A stretch of 7,126 bases of DNA from Ga0074139 sp046336825. Lineage in GTDB: Bacteria > Bdellovibrionota > Bdellovibrionia > Bdellovibrionales > Bdellovibrionaceae. The notes beneath the pieces were generated by a model that was not told the origin of the DNA, ran no database searches, and was given only the letters and a program-made list of their open reading frames with translations. Within the stretch, counting starts at the first letter, position 1. Each line of letters begins with the position of its first letter. The stretch covers positions 1-7,126 of the forward strand of contig JBKDFX010000159.1 in the NCBI GenBank assembly GCA_046336825.1, written 5' to 3'. Below, piece by piece: positions 1 through 6,642 of the stretch. Made by a program: the position numbers and the translations under genes.

Positions 1-2970
1 ACTTATGCAAGCCCCGTGGTGGACGGAATTCAAAATGTGCCCGTGCTGGTCACCCCTCCAACCCTGAACCAAGTTTTAAAATATAATGGTGCGGCTTGGG
101 CACCTGCCAACGAAAGCATGCCCGCAGATGCCAGCTATACCTCTAAGGGAGCCGTGCAATTTTTAACAGATCAAGCCACCAGTGGAATTCAAGTGGCCGC
201 AGGTATAGCCAGCCTTCCCAATTTAATTGCGGCGGGTGGACCCGTTGGAAATACGAGTACAATTCCTGTGATCACTTACGATAACAAAGGACGATTGACC
301 ACGGTGAGCACCGTGACTGTTAACGACAATACCAAATTACCATTAATAGGTGGCACGATGACCGGTGCTTTGGATATGGGAAATCAGAATATCACCAATG
401 TGAATTCGGTTTCAGCCACCAGCCTCGGAGCTCGAAGTTTAAGAATCTTTGATGCGGACAACTCCAACTACTTAGATTTGCAAAGTCCTTCTGTTCTGAC
501 CTCCAATTACGCTCTCACTTGGCCCGGAGACGATGGCGCCCCTGGACAAGTTCTCACCACTGATGGCAGTGGAAACTTAAGCTGGGTGTTGCCAGCGGCA
601 GGGGCCGCCGCCGCAGGTGCCAGCGGGCAAATTCAATACAACAATGCGGGCGGATTTGCAGCCACGTCAAACTTGACATGGGACTTTACCAACTCACGTT
701 TGGGAATTCGAACAGCCACACCCCTCATTCCGTTGGATGTGCGAAACGGAAATTTTAAAACCACCACGGCAGCTCCGAGTTTTATCGGACAATTTGGTTC
801 AATTGATGTCGCACCATTGGCCATTCGTTTCGGCTTTCGAGGAAATGCCACAGCTGCTAACCGTTATGGAGCCATTGAAGTGGATGATGAAGGTACTAAA
901 AGACCTCTGGTTTTACAACCCAACTCCACGGGTTTTGTGGGTATCGGCACCACAGACGCACTACCACCCACCTCTACACTAGATGTTTTTGGGGCCATGA
1001 CTTTGCGTGGTGTCGCCTCACCGGGAACAGCACCTTCTTCGCAAGGTCGAATCTATTTTGATTCAACAGCAAATAAGTTTAAAGTTTCAGAAAATGGCAG
1101 CGCCTTTATAGATCTTGTCGGTGCAGGTGGTGATCTGTCACAGGCCGGTATCTTCAGTTCTCAAAATTCCAACACTCGCATTGGATTCAATGCAGGTTCA
1201 AATTTTATTATCACAAATCTTGAAAACAGTGTTTTTGGAGCTGGTGCTGGGCAGTTTCTAAGTGCGACTGCGAGTAGAAATACACTCATGGGAGCTTTTT
1301 CGGGTAATTCACTTACATCTGGTAACGAAAATGTTTTAATCGGACGTAGCGCAGGAGAAGCATTAACTATTCAATCCAATAATATTTTTATCGGAACAAA
1401 TTCTGGCCGCTCAGTGAATGGAGCTGGTGCTTTTGGAAATGTGATTTTAGGTTCTCATGATGGTTCCATCATATCTAATCAAACTAATCACGTTTTAATT
1501 TCCGATGGATCAGGCAATGAAAGATTATTGATCAATAATAACTCCTTTGCAAAATTCTCAGGCCCGGTGAAATTTGGTACTTCGTCTGACCCTTGTAATG
1601 CTTCTTTATCAGGTGCTTTGCGAAATCCCTCGGGAGCCATCATTGAAATTTGTAATGGCTCGGCTTGGGTGGCTTTCGGTGGCGGGGCTTGGAGTTTTGT
1701 TTCACCTTCTCCTTCCACTCGGGCCACCCCCAGTTATAATTTTGTTGGCGCTATAGCTTCAGGTCTTTATATGGATTCAGCCTCTTCTGATTTGGGTCTA
1801 ACAACCTCTGGGGTTGAAAGGCTGCGTGTTAAAAGTTCCAATGGGCATGTGGCCATTATGGGATCAACAGGTCCAACAGACCCCCAATACCCTTTACATG
1901 TAAATCCCGGAGTTGTTGGCTCTTCTAGCCAGGTCGCTCAATTCGAGGGATCGATTAAAGCTCGCCTCAATCAAAACAATTTCACCAATTTTGAACCCTC
2001 TTTAATCATTGAAAACGCCGACGGAAATGGCAGCTCTGCGGCGGCAGCGGAATTTGTCTCTTGGAATGCTGGGGTGCCCATACCCGTTGGAAAAATCATC
2101 TCTGGTAAAGCCGGAGCTGGTGGATATTTAAAATTTCAAACCCGAAATCCTTCAACTTTGACTTATCAAGATTCTTTGCTGATGGTCGATAACAAATTAA
2201 GTGTAGGAACCAATTTTCCATTAGCAAAATTGCATCTCAGGGATCCCTCATCGAGTCCTCAGGAAATTCTCATTCAAAACATAGTGTCTGGATTTTCGGC
2301 TGGCGAGGGGCTGGCTGTGGGTGTTGATTCAACAGGCGGGGGGAGAATCAACAGCCGAACCCCAGCTTCAACCTTAAGGCTTGGAACTAACAATGTGGAT
2401 TCTTTATTCATCAATCAAAATTTTGTGGGTGTGGGTGTCGTGCCCTCAGTGGATTTTGAAGTCATGGGCGAAACTATTTTACTTTCTGAATTAGGAAATT
2501 CCCGGATGAATCTAGAAGATGCCAAAATCGAATTGTCCACTTCGGGCAGCACGGTTCCCATTGAGCTTCTCACTTTTGACACAGATTCTGATATTTTGGC
2601 GAGAACAACTGGCTCAGGTTCAGACATTTCCATCAACACGACAGGTGCAAATTCCAAAGTCGTCATCGACGGAGCTGCTGGATCCCTTATTCGCAAGGCC
2701 CGAATTCAACCCCAAGTTTACACTCCACCCAACTTCAATGGGGGAGTCACCTCCATCGATCCATTGAATGGAGAAGAATACATTCGAGTTGCTCAACAAT
2801 CGGGGACTAATATTATTTCTACAATTGTTGGATGCGCCGAGGGGGATTACGCTGAAGGTCAGAAAATCACCATTGTTGTGGGAGCCTGGGCCGCTGGCAC
2901 ACTTTCATTTGTGGATTCTCTTTCATCTTTAGATCCGGGTTTAAACACACTTCTTCTCGATGGGAACTAG
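1..2970 (+). CDS. Large repetitive tail-fibre-like surface protein, 5'-truncated by the window, ends at an in-frame TAG
   Basis: The frame is open from base 1 (T-Y-A-S-P before the first GTG at 16), so the real start lies outside the window; at least 989 codons are present. The protein is rich in Gly, Ser, Asn and Thr and made of modules seen in phage tail fibres and long bacterial fibre or 'cell wall anchor' proteins: NQVLKYNGAAW near 67-105, GGTMTGALDMG near 349-381, an LDLQSP...GQVLTTDGSGNLSW block near 472-588, GQIQYNNAGGF near 628-660, six head-like repeats at 1225-1515, a Cys-containing SDPC...IEICNGSAW block near 1582-1680, and five degenerate VGIGT..P..LDV..G units. The C-terminal part (about 2680-2967) begins a beta domain that the TAG cuts short. 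No membrane helix is visible in this part, and any signal peptide would lie upstream. The likely role is an extracellular, probably trimeric, adhesin or fibre; this is inferred from motif style, and the ligand is unknown. Confidence 0.8.
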   Translation, partial: TYASPVVDGIQNVPVLVTPPTLNQVLKYNGAAWAPANESMPADASYTSKGAVQFLTDQATSGIQVAAGIASLPNLIAAGGPVGNTSTIPVITYDNKGRLTTVSTVTVNDNTKLPLIGGTMTGALDMGNQNITNVNSVSATSLGARSLRIFDADNSNYLDLQSPSVLTSNYALTWPGDDGAPGQVLTTDGSGNLSWVLPAAGAAAAGASGQIQYNNAGGFAATSNLTWDFTNSRLGIRTATPLIPLDVRNGNFKTTTAAPSFIGQFGSIDVAPLAIRFGFRGNATAANRYGAIEVDDEGTKRPLVLQPNSTGFVGIGTTDALPPTSTLDVFGAMTLRGVASPGTAPSSQGRIYFDSTANKFKVSENGSAFIDLVGAGGDLSQAGIFSSQNSNTRIGFNAGSNFIITNLENSVFGAGAGQFLSATASRNTLMGAFSGNSLTSGNENVLIGRSAGEALTIQSNNIFIGTNSGRSVNGAGAFGNVILGSHDGSIISNQTNHVLISDGSGNERLLINNNSFAKFSGPVKFGTSSDPCNASLSGALRNPSGAIIEICNGSAWVAFGGGAWSFVSPSPSTRATPSYNFVGAIASGLYMDSASSDLGLTTSGVERLRVKSSNGHVAIMGSTGPTDPQYPLHVNPGVVGSSSQVAQFEGSIKARLNQNNFTNFEPSLIIENADGNGSSAAAAEFVSWNAGVPIPVGKIISGKAGAGGYLKFQTRNPSTLTYQDSLLMVDNKLSVGTNFPLAKLHLRDPSSSPQEILIQNIVSGFSAGEGLAVGVDSTGGGRINSRTPASTLRLGTNNVDSLFINQNFVGVGVVPSVDFEVMGETILLSELGNSRMNLEDAKIELSTSGSTVPIELLTFDTDSDILARTTGSGSDISINTTGANSKVVIDGAAGSLIRKARIQPQVYTPPNFNGGVTSIDPLNGEEYIRVAQQSGTNIISTIVGCAEGDYAEGQKITIVVGAWAAGTLSFVDSLSSLDPGLNTLLLDGN
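1225..1515 (+). repeat. Six head-like protein repeats of 17-19 residues within the fibre gene
   Basis: The translated sequence repeats a short hydrophobic motif at a regular spacing: NSVFG (1225), NTLMG (1279), NVLIG (1330), NIFIG (1381), NVILG (1438) and a degenerate HVLIS (1489). The spacings are 54, 51, 51, 57 and 51 bases. Most units continue with x-x-[SA]-G or a similar small-residue turn. The pattern resembles the NTAIG-type repeats of YadA-like trimeric autotransporter heads, which form a left-handed beta roll. The DNA copies have diverged, so this is an old repeat at protein level and not a recent tandem duplication. Confidence 0.65.
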
Positions 2971-3087
2971 AACTTTGAAATCAATGGAAGTCCTAAAAGA
3001 GCAGGCTCTTCCCTGACCCTGATGTGTTCGAGTATTAATTCTAATTTAAAATGGGTGGAAGTCAGCCGATCCGCCAACACCAACTAG
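2971..3087 (+). pseudogene. Detached C-terminal end of the fibre gene, in frame behind the TAG
   Basis: After the TAG at 2968-2970 the same frame stays open for 38 codons and ends at TAG 3085-3087. The translation begins NFEINGSPKRAGSSLTL and ends LKWVEVSRSANTN. This is the usual end of such fibre domains: a strand containing a loop and Gly, a TLTL strand, then a W-x-E-V-S-R-S strand. It continues directly from TLSFVDSLSSL...LLLDGN on the other side of the stop. No start codon with a ribosome binding site precedes it, so it is not a separate gene. Because the frame is the same on both sides, a single base substitution explains the break; no frameshift is needed. Readthrough or a base-calling error remain possible. 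Confidence 0.8.
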
Positions 3088-3091
3088 CTCA

Positions 3092-3121
3092 CCTGCGTGA
3101 CATAATATTTCAAAACGCAGG
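3092..3121. repeat. 7-bp inverted repeat between the fibre gene and ppdK
   Basis: CCTGCGT (3092-3098) and ACGCAGG (3115-3121) are exact reverse complements around a 16-nt AT-rich loop. The hairpin begins five bases after the second stop codon of the fibre frame, where a terminator would be expected. No proper T run follows (GTCCAATTTCTTG), so an intrinsic terminator is only weakly supported. It could instead be a protein-binding dyad upstream of ppdK. Confidence 0.35.
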
Positions 3122-3131
3122 GTCCAATTTC

Positions 3132-3161
3132 TTGCAATAAGACAGGGTTTTCGAGTTTGAT
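3132..3161 (+). promoter_or_regulatory. Possible ppdK promoter that would give a nearly leaderless mRNA
   Basis: TTGCAA (3132-3137) and TTTGAT (3156-3161) are separated by 18 bases. Each matches the sigma-70 -35 or -10 consensus at four of six positions. The predicted transcription start would fall at or within a base or two of the ATG at 3168. This would fit the absence of a usable Shine-Dalgarno sequence just upstream, but the match is modest. Confidence 0.25.
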
Positions 3162-3167
3162 GGCCCC

Positions 3168-5879
3168 ATGCAAACAAACACGGAAGCCAATTCACAAAAA
3201 AAGTCGCAGATTCCCTCTAAATTCGTTTACTACTTCGCCGCCGGTGAAGCTGAAGGCCATGCGGGCATGAAAGGCCTTTTGGGCGGTAAGGGCGCCAATT
3301 TGGCTGAAATGACCCAGATTGGTCTACCGGTGCCTCCGGGTTTTACGATCTCCACCGATGTTTGCACTCACTACTACGAAGTGGGGGGTCAGCTTCCTGA
3401 ATGGGTAAAACCTGCGGTTTTAGAAGCTTTGGCTCGGGTAGAAAAGAAAATCGGGAAAAAATTTGGCGATGTGAAAGATCCCCTTTTGTTTTCCGTGCGT
3501 TCGGGGGCTCGGGCCTCCATGCCTGGCATGATGGATACTATTTTGAATTTGGGACTCAATGATCAAACAGTGGAAGGTTTAGCTCAAGCCTCTGGCAATC
3601 CACGATTTGCTTGGGATTCTTACCGAAGATTTATCCAAATGTACGCCGATGTGGTCATGGGAATGAATTCTTCTTTGTTAGATGTGCTTTTGGAAGATCT
3701 TAAAGAGGATAAAAAATATAAGTTTGATTACGAATTGCAGGTAGAAGATCTTAAAAAATTGGTTTCAAAATTTAAAGACCAAGTGAGATCGCAAACCGGT
3801 CGGGCCTTTCCTACGGATCCCATGGAGCAGTTGTGGGGAGCGATATCCGCTGTCTTCAAAAGCTGGAACACTCCTCGAGCGATCACTTATCGTGAATTGC
3901 ATGACATCCCCGCCAGCTGGGGAACCGCCGTTAATATTCAATCCATGGTTTTCGGTAACATGGGAGAGGATTCGGCGACGGGTGTGGCCTTTACGCGAGA
4001 CCCCTCCACTGGAGAAAAATATTTTTACGGTGAATTTTTAGTCAACGCTCAAGGTGAAGATGTGGTGGCCGGAATTCGCACGCCCCATCCTTTAACGAAG
4101 CAAGAGGCCCTCAAGGCAGGAACTCAATCTTTGGAAGAGATCATGCCAGAGGCTTTCCAGGAGCTCGTTAAACATTATCAAGCTCTCGAAAAACATTACC
4201 GTGATATGCAAGACATCGAATTTACCATTGAGCGAGGAAAGCTCTGGATGCTGCAGACTCGCACGGGAAAGCGCACAGCCAAAGCCGCTTTAAAAATTGC
4301 CTGTGACATGATCGATGAAAAATTAATCTCGACAGAAGAGGCTCTTTTGCGTTTGGATCCTGCCAGTCTCAATCAATTATTACATCCGACTTTGGATCCA
4401 AAATCTGAAAAAACCCAATTGGCAAGGGGATTACCTGCCAGTCCTGGGGGCGTCAGTGGTCAGATCGTTTTCACAGCCGAACAAGCTGTGGAGTGGAAAG
4501 AGCGCGGAAGTAAAGTGATTCTTGTTCGCGTAGAAACAAGTCCTGAAGACATTGCGGGTATGGTGGCCTCCCAGGGAATTTTGACTACACGTGGGGGGAT
4601 GACTTCCCATGCAGCTGTTGTGGCTCGTGGCATGGGTAAGTGTTGCGTGGCCGGTTGTGGGGACATTCTGGTGGACGAAAGATCAGAAACCATGAAAGTG
4701 AAAGGTTACGTCTTAAAAAAAGGCGATATGATCACTCTCGATGGTGCCACTGGCGATGTTTTCTTAGGCGAAGTGAAAACCATTCCACCGCAATTGGATC
4801 AAAATTTTGAGCGTGTGATGAAATTAGCCCTCGGAGCAAAACGTCTGGGTGTACGAGCCAACGCGGACACTCCCCAGGACGCGCGGGTTTCAAAAAGTTT
4901 TGGAGCTGAAGGAATTGGATTGTGTCGTACTGAGCACATGTTTTTTGGTGCCGATCGTATCGATGCTGTTCGTGAAATGATTTTAGCCGAAACTAAAAAA
5001 GAACGGGAAATGGCTCTGGCCAAATTACTGCCCATGCAACGTTCAGACTTTTTTGAGCTGTTTAAAATCATGGAAGGTCACCCAGTGACCATTCGTTTGC
5101 TTGATCCTCCACTGCATGAATTTGTTCCACACTCGGATCAAGAGACTCAAGAGCTGGCTAAACGTATCGGCTGGGACTTTGAAAAGTTAAGATTAAAAAT
5201 TAAATCTCTCCACGAGTTCAATCCCATGCTGGGACACCGTGGTTGTCGTTTGGCCATCACCTATCCTGAAATTTATGAAATGCAGGTTCGCGCCATTGCT
5301 GAGGCTGCCGCTGATCTCGTTAAGTCGGGACAAAAATTAAAGCCCGAAATCATGATTCCCTTGATCGCCACGGCCAAGGAGCTCGAAATCTTAAGAACTC
5401 TGAGCAAAAAAACAGTGGAAAAAGTCATGCATGAAAAGGGAGTTCAATTTGATTACCTGATTGGGACCATGATCGAACTTCCTCGAGCTGCGGTGACTGC
5501 GGATCACATTGCAGAATTCGCTGATTTCTTTAGCTTTGGAACCAACGATCTCACTCAAACCACCATGGGTCTTTCGCGAGATGATGCTGGCCGATTTTTA
5601 GGAAGTTATGTGAGCGGTGGAATCTTTGCCAAAGATCCTTTTGTGAGCATTGATCAAGTGGGAGTGGGAAGCCTTGTGAAAATGGGAACTGAGCTCGGAA
5701 GAAGGGCTCACCCTTCGTTAAAAGTTGGAATTTGTGGTGAACATGGGGGAGATCCTGAATCCATTGAGTTTTTCAATAAAGTGGGCTTGGATTACGTGTC
5801 CTGTTCGCCCTTCAGGGTCCCCATTGCGATTTTGGCTGCGGCCCGCAGTGCTTTGCAGGCTCGCAAGGTTCAGCATTAA
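3168..5879 (+). CDS. ppdK: Pyruvate, phosphate dikinase (PPDK)
   Basis: This 903-residue protein is close to the family's usual length (about 870-900) and complete. PPDK reversibly converts ATP, pyruvate and phosphate to AMP, PEP and pyrophosphate in the cytoplasm. Three domains are visible. The N-terminal ATP-grasp domain (about 18-385) has GGKG at 39-42, RSGARASMPG from Arg111, and Glu351/Gln363 in EFTIERGKLWMLQTR. The swivelling phosphohistidine domain (about 420-535) has GGMTSHAAVVARGMG, with catalytic His481 and Thr479, which is the site phosphorylated by PPDK regulatory proteins in some relatives. The C-terminal PEP/pyruvate barrel (about 550-900) has Arg587 (GLCRTEH), Arg643 (TIRLLDPP), Glu770, Asn793 (GTNDLTQ) and catalytic Cys856 (GICGEHGGDP). 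Every key residue known from the Clostridium symbiosum enzyme has a counterpart. ATG 3168 is the only ATG between the in-frame TAA at 3138 and the conserved KFVYYF region. No regulatory-protein gene lies in the window. It probably supplies PEP for gluconeogenesis, though either direction is possible. Confidence 0.97.
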   Translation: MQTNTEANSQKKSQIPSKFVYYFAAGEAEGHAGMKGLLGGKGANLAEMTQIGLPVPPGFTISTDVCTHYYEVGGQLPEWVKPAVLEALARVEKKIGKKFGDVKDPLLFSVRSGARASMPGMMDTILNLGLNDQTVEGLAQASGNPRFAWDSYRRFIQMYADVVMGMNSSLLDVLLEDLKEDKKYKFDYELQVEDLKKLVSKFKDQVRSQTGRAFPTDPMEQLWGAISAVFKSWNTPRAITYRELHDIPASWGTAVNIQSMVFGNMGEDSATGVAFTRDPSTGEKYFYGEFLVNAQGEDVVAGIRTPHPLTKQEALKAGTQSLEEIMPEAFQELVKHYQALEKHYRDMQDIEFTIERGKLWMLQTRTGKRTAKAALKIACDMIDEKLISTEEALLRLDPASLNQLLHPTLDPKSEKTQLARGLPASPGGVSGQIVFTAEQAVEWKERGSKVILVRVETSPEDIAGMVASQGILTTRGGMTSHAAVVARGMGKCCVAGCGDILVDERSETMKVKGYVLKKGDMITLDGATGDVFLGEVKTIPPQLDQNFERVMKLALGAKRLGVRANADTPQDARVSKSFGAEGIGLCRTEHMFFGADRIDAVREMILAETKKEREMALAKLLPMQRSDFFELFKIMEGHPVTIRLLDPPLHEFVPHSDQETQELAKRIGWDFEKLRLKIKSLHEFNPMLGHRGCRLAITYPEIYEMQVRAIAEAAADLVKSGQKLKPEIMIPLIATAKELEILRTLSKKTVEKVMHEKGVQFDYLIGTMIELPRAAVTADHIAEFADFFSFGTNDLTQTTMGLSRDDAGRFLGSYVSGGIFAKDPFVSIDQVGVGSLVKMGTELGRRAHPSLKVGICGEHGGDPESIEFFNKVGLDYVSCSPFRVPIAILAAARSALQARKVQH

Positions 5880-5903
5880 AGCCTGCGCTATTTAGCGCTG
5901 GCT
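5880..5903. terminator. Hairpin shared by the convergent ends of ppdK and the minus-strand gene
   Basis: AGCC-T-GCGCT (5880-5889), loop ATTT, then AGCGC-T-GGCT (5894-5903) form a 4-bp plus 5-bp stem with one T-T mismatch. It begins directly after the ppdK TAA (5877-5879). On the + strand it is followed by the T-rich GACTTTCTTTAAGTTTT. On the minus strand only a short TTTAAT follows. The stem includes the last codons and stop of the minus-strand gene. It is probably a bidirectional terminator, stronger for ppdK, although the T tract is imperfect. Confidence 0.55.
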
Positions 5904-6395
5904 GACTTTCTTTAAGTTTTCACATACGAGCTCTTGGGAAGCCAAGGGCACGAAAGCGGCTTTAAATTTGCTTTTCTTTTTTATTGAAAGAAGTTGAGAG
6001 TTTTGGATTTTGAATTCCACTTCGAACTTACCTTTGATATTGCCCTCAGCAGTCACAGTGGATTTAAGGGTGTAGCCTTCACTCCAGATGTTGTTTTTTC
6101 GCTCAAAGCGCATTTTAGCAAAATCCTCAGGGGTCGACAGCATGTCATCGCCGTGGTCGTAAATAAAATCCGTGCGAGGTCCATAACCATTTTGGTTTTC
6201 AGCAATGATTTCCCATTGTTTAGCAGGACCCTTTGTCACAATGGCGATTACTTGTTTCTGAGAGTTCAAAACTAGAGTGACTTGGCAGGCATTTTTTTGG
6301 TTGTAGGAAACAGGTGATGTTCCTTGGTAGACTTGTGTGGATTGGCTCCAGGCTGCAGAAGTGACTGTCAGTAGTGCTAAAACAAGTGATTTCAT
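5892..6395 (-). CDS. Small secreted or periplasmic protein of unknown function
   Basis: This is a complete 167-residue protein that I do not recognise. Residues 1-18 (MKSLVLALLTVTSAAWSQ) look like a Sec signal peptide: Lys2, a hydrophobic core, then small residues. Cleavage is plausible after Ser17 (A-W-S). There is no Cys at the cleavage site, so it is not a lipoprotein. The mature part has no further membrane segment and reads as alternating polar and hydrophobic strands, suggesting a beta-rich fold, with a basic Lys stretch near 138-145. Its two cysteines, Cys37 and Cys158, sit near opposite ends of the mature chain and could form one disulfide in the periplasm. The ATG at 6395 is well supported by GAGGG six bases upstream. 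The gene is convergent with ppdK (12 bp apart) and divergent from smc, so it is probably transcribed alone. No function is proposed. Confidence 0.85.
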   Translation of the reverse strand: MKSLVLALLTVTSAAWSQSTQVYQGTSPVSYNQKNACQVTLVLNSQKQVIAIVTKGPAKQWEIIAENQNGYGPRTDFIYDHGDDMLSTPEDFAKMRFERKNNIWSEGYTLKSTVTAEGNIKGKFEVEFKIQNSQLLSIKKKSKFKAAFVPLASQELVCENLKKVSQR

Positions 6396-6401
6396 AGTAT
6401 T

Positions 6402-6406
6402 CCCTC
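6402..6406 (-). promoter_or_regulatory. Ribosome binding site of the small secreted protein
   Basis: On the minus strand GAGGG is followed by AATACT and then ATG. This is a strong Shine-Dalgarno match at a six-base spacing, and it fixes the start at 6395. Confidence 0.75.
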
Positions 6407-6441
6407 AATTTATTTTTTAAGTGAGAAATGTTGAGCTTCTA

Positions 6442-6470
6442 CAGATACAATTGTTTTAAATTGAATACTG
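6442..6470. promoter_or_regulatory. Imperfect dyad, possible operator
   Basis: CAG-N3-CAATT (6442-6452) is mirrored by AATTG-N4-CTG (6459-6470) around GTTTTA. The symmetry resembles a dimeric regulator's binding site, and the site lies where a promoter for the minus-strand gene would be expected. AT-rich sequence readily gives such dyads by chance. Confidence 0.2.
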
Positions 6471-6499
6471 AAAAAAGAATTCCTTTTGTAAATTTTGGA

Positions 6500-6634
6500 C
6501 TCCCTGCCAATTTGCTAAGCAGATTATTTTTTAAGACTTGGCCGCCCTGCACAATCTGCTGCTCAGCCTCTCCAGTTCATTGACTCGTCTCGGAATCCTC
6601 GCGAAATTCTGACCTTGATCCAGTTGGCAGGGGG
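6500..6634 (+). promoter_or_regulatory. Possible leader structure masking the smc ribosome binding site
   Basis: CTCCCTGCCAA (6500-6510) can pair with TTGGCAGGGGG (6624-6634) over 11 consecutive pairs: ten Watson-Crick and one G-U. The 3' arm contains the AGGGGG that serves as the smc ribosome binding site. Nested inside, AGCAGATT (6518-6525) pairs perfectly with AATCTGCT (6553-6560). If the transcript starts upstream of 6500, the fold would restrict translation of smc. No known riboswitch class is recognised. Confidence 0.3.
6629..6634 (+). promoter_or_regulatory. Ribosome binding site deciding the TTG start of smc
   Basis: AGGGGG ends eight bases before TTG 6643, a normal spacing. An in-frame TGA at 6616-6618 rules out any start further upstream. 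This site therefore supports TTG over the only other option, ATT at 6637, which lies too close. Confidence 0.7.
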
Positions 6635-6642
6635 ATATTGCA

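Larger units (their letters stand above)
6396..6642. other. Divergent intergenic region between the secreted-protein gene and smc
   Basis: This 247-bp region must hold the start signals for both flanking genes. The half nearer the secreted-protein gene is AT-rich, and the half nearer smc is more GC-balanced. No -35/-10 pair is convincing on either strand. The best + strand candidates are TTGACT (6580-6585) with a poor GAAATT 17 bases on, and TACAAT (6446-6451) without a good -35. I see no small gene here: the minus-strand open frame across the smc-proximal half is the tail of a frame lying opposite smc. The region contains an imperfect dyad at 6442-6470 and nested inverted repeats at 6500-6634, described separately. 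Confidence 0.6.

Noticed and set aside
2968..2970. Viral-type readthrough signal around the TAG
   Set aside because: The bases after the stop (AACTTT) do not match the known CARYYA-type context. Readthrough therefore remains possible but has no sequence support of its own.
2680..3087. Peptidase S74-type self-cleaving chaperone domain at the fibre C-terminus
   Set aside because: Such fibres often end this way, but I see no matching catalytic region or helical tail. The end looks like a small beta domain finishing in WVEVSRS.
1..3087. The fibre gene as part of a prophage
   Set aside because: No terminase, capsid, tail-assembly or integrase gene is in the window, and the neighbours are housekeeping genes. 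Long fibre-like proteins of this style also occur as ordinary chromosomal genes.
3160..3264. Short upstream frame starting at ATG 3160 and overlapping the start of ppdK
   Set aside because: It has about 34 codons, Lys/Arg/Pro-rich composition, no ribosome binding site of its own and no recognisable content. It arises from the ppdK coding sequence read in another frame.
4460..5071. Minus-strand frames of 77 and 90 codons opposite ppdK
   Set aside because: They lie opposite highly conserved catalytic regions of ppdK and have no motifs or start signals; they are shadows.
6220..6408. 62-codon minus-strand frame overlapping the start of the secreted-protein gene
   Set aside because: It overlaps in another frame the signal-peptide region of a gene with a much better start and a plausible product.
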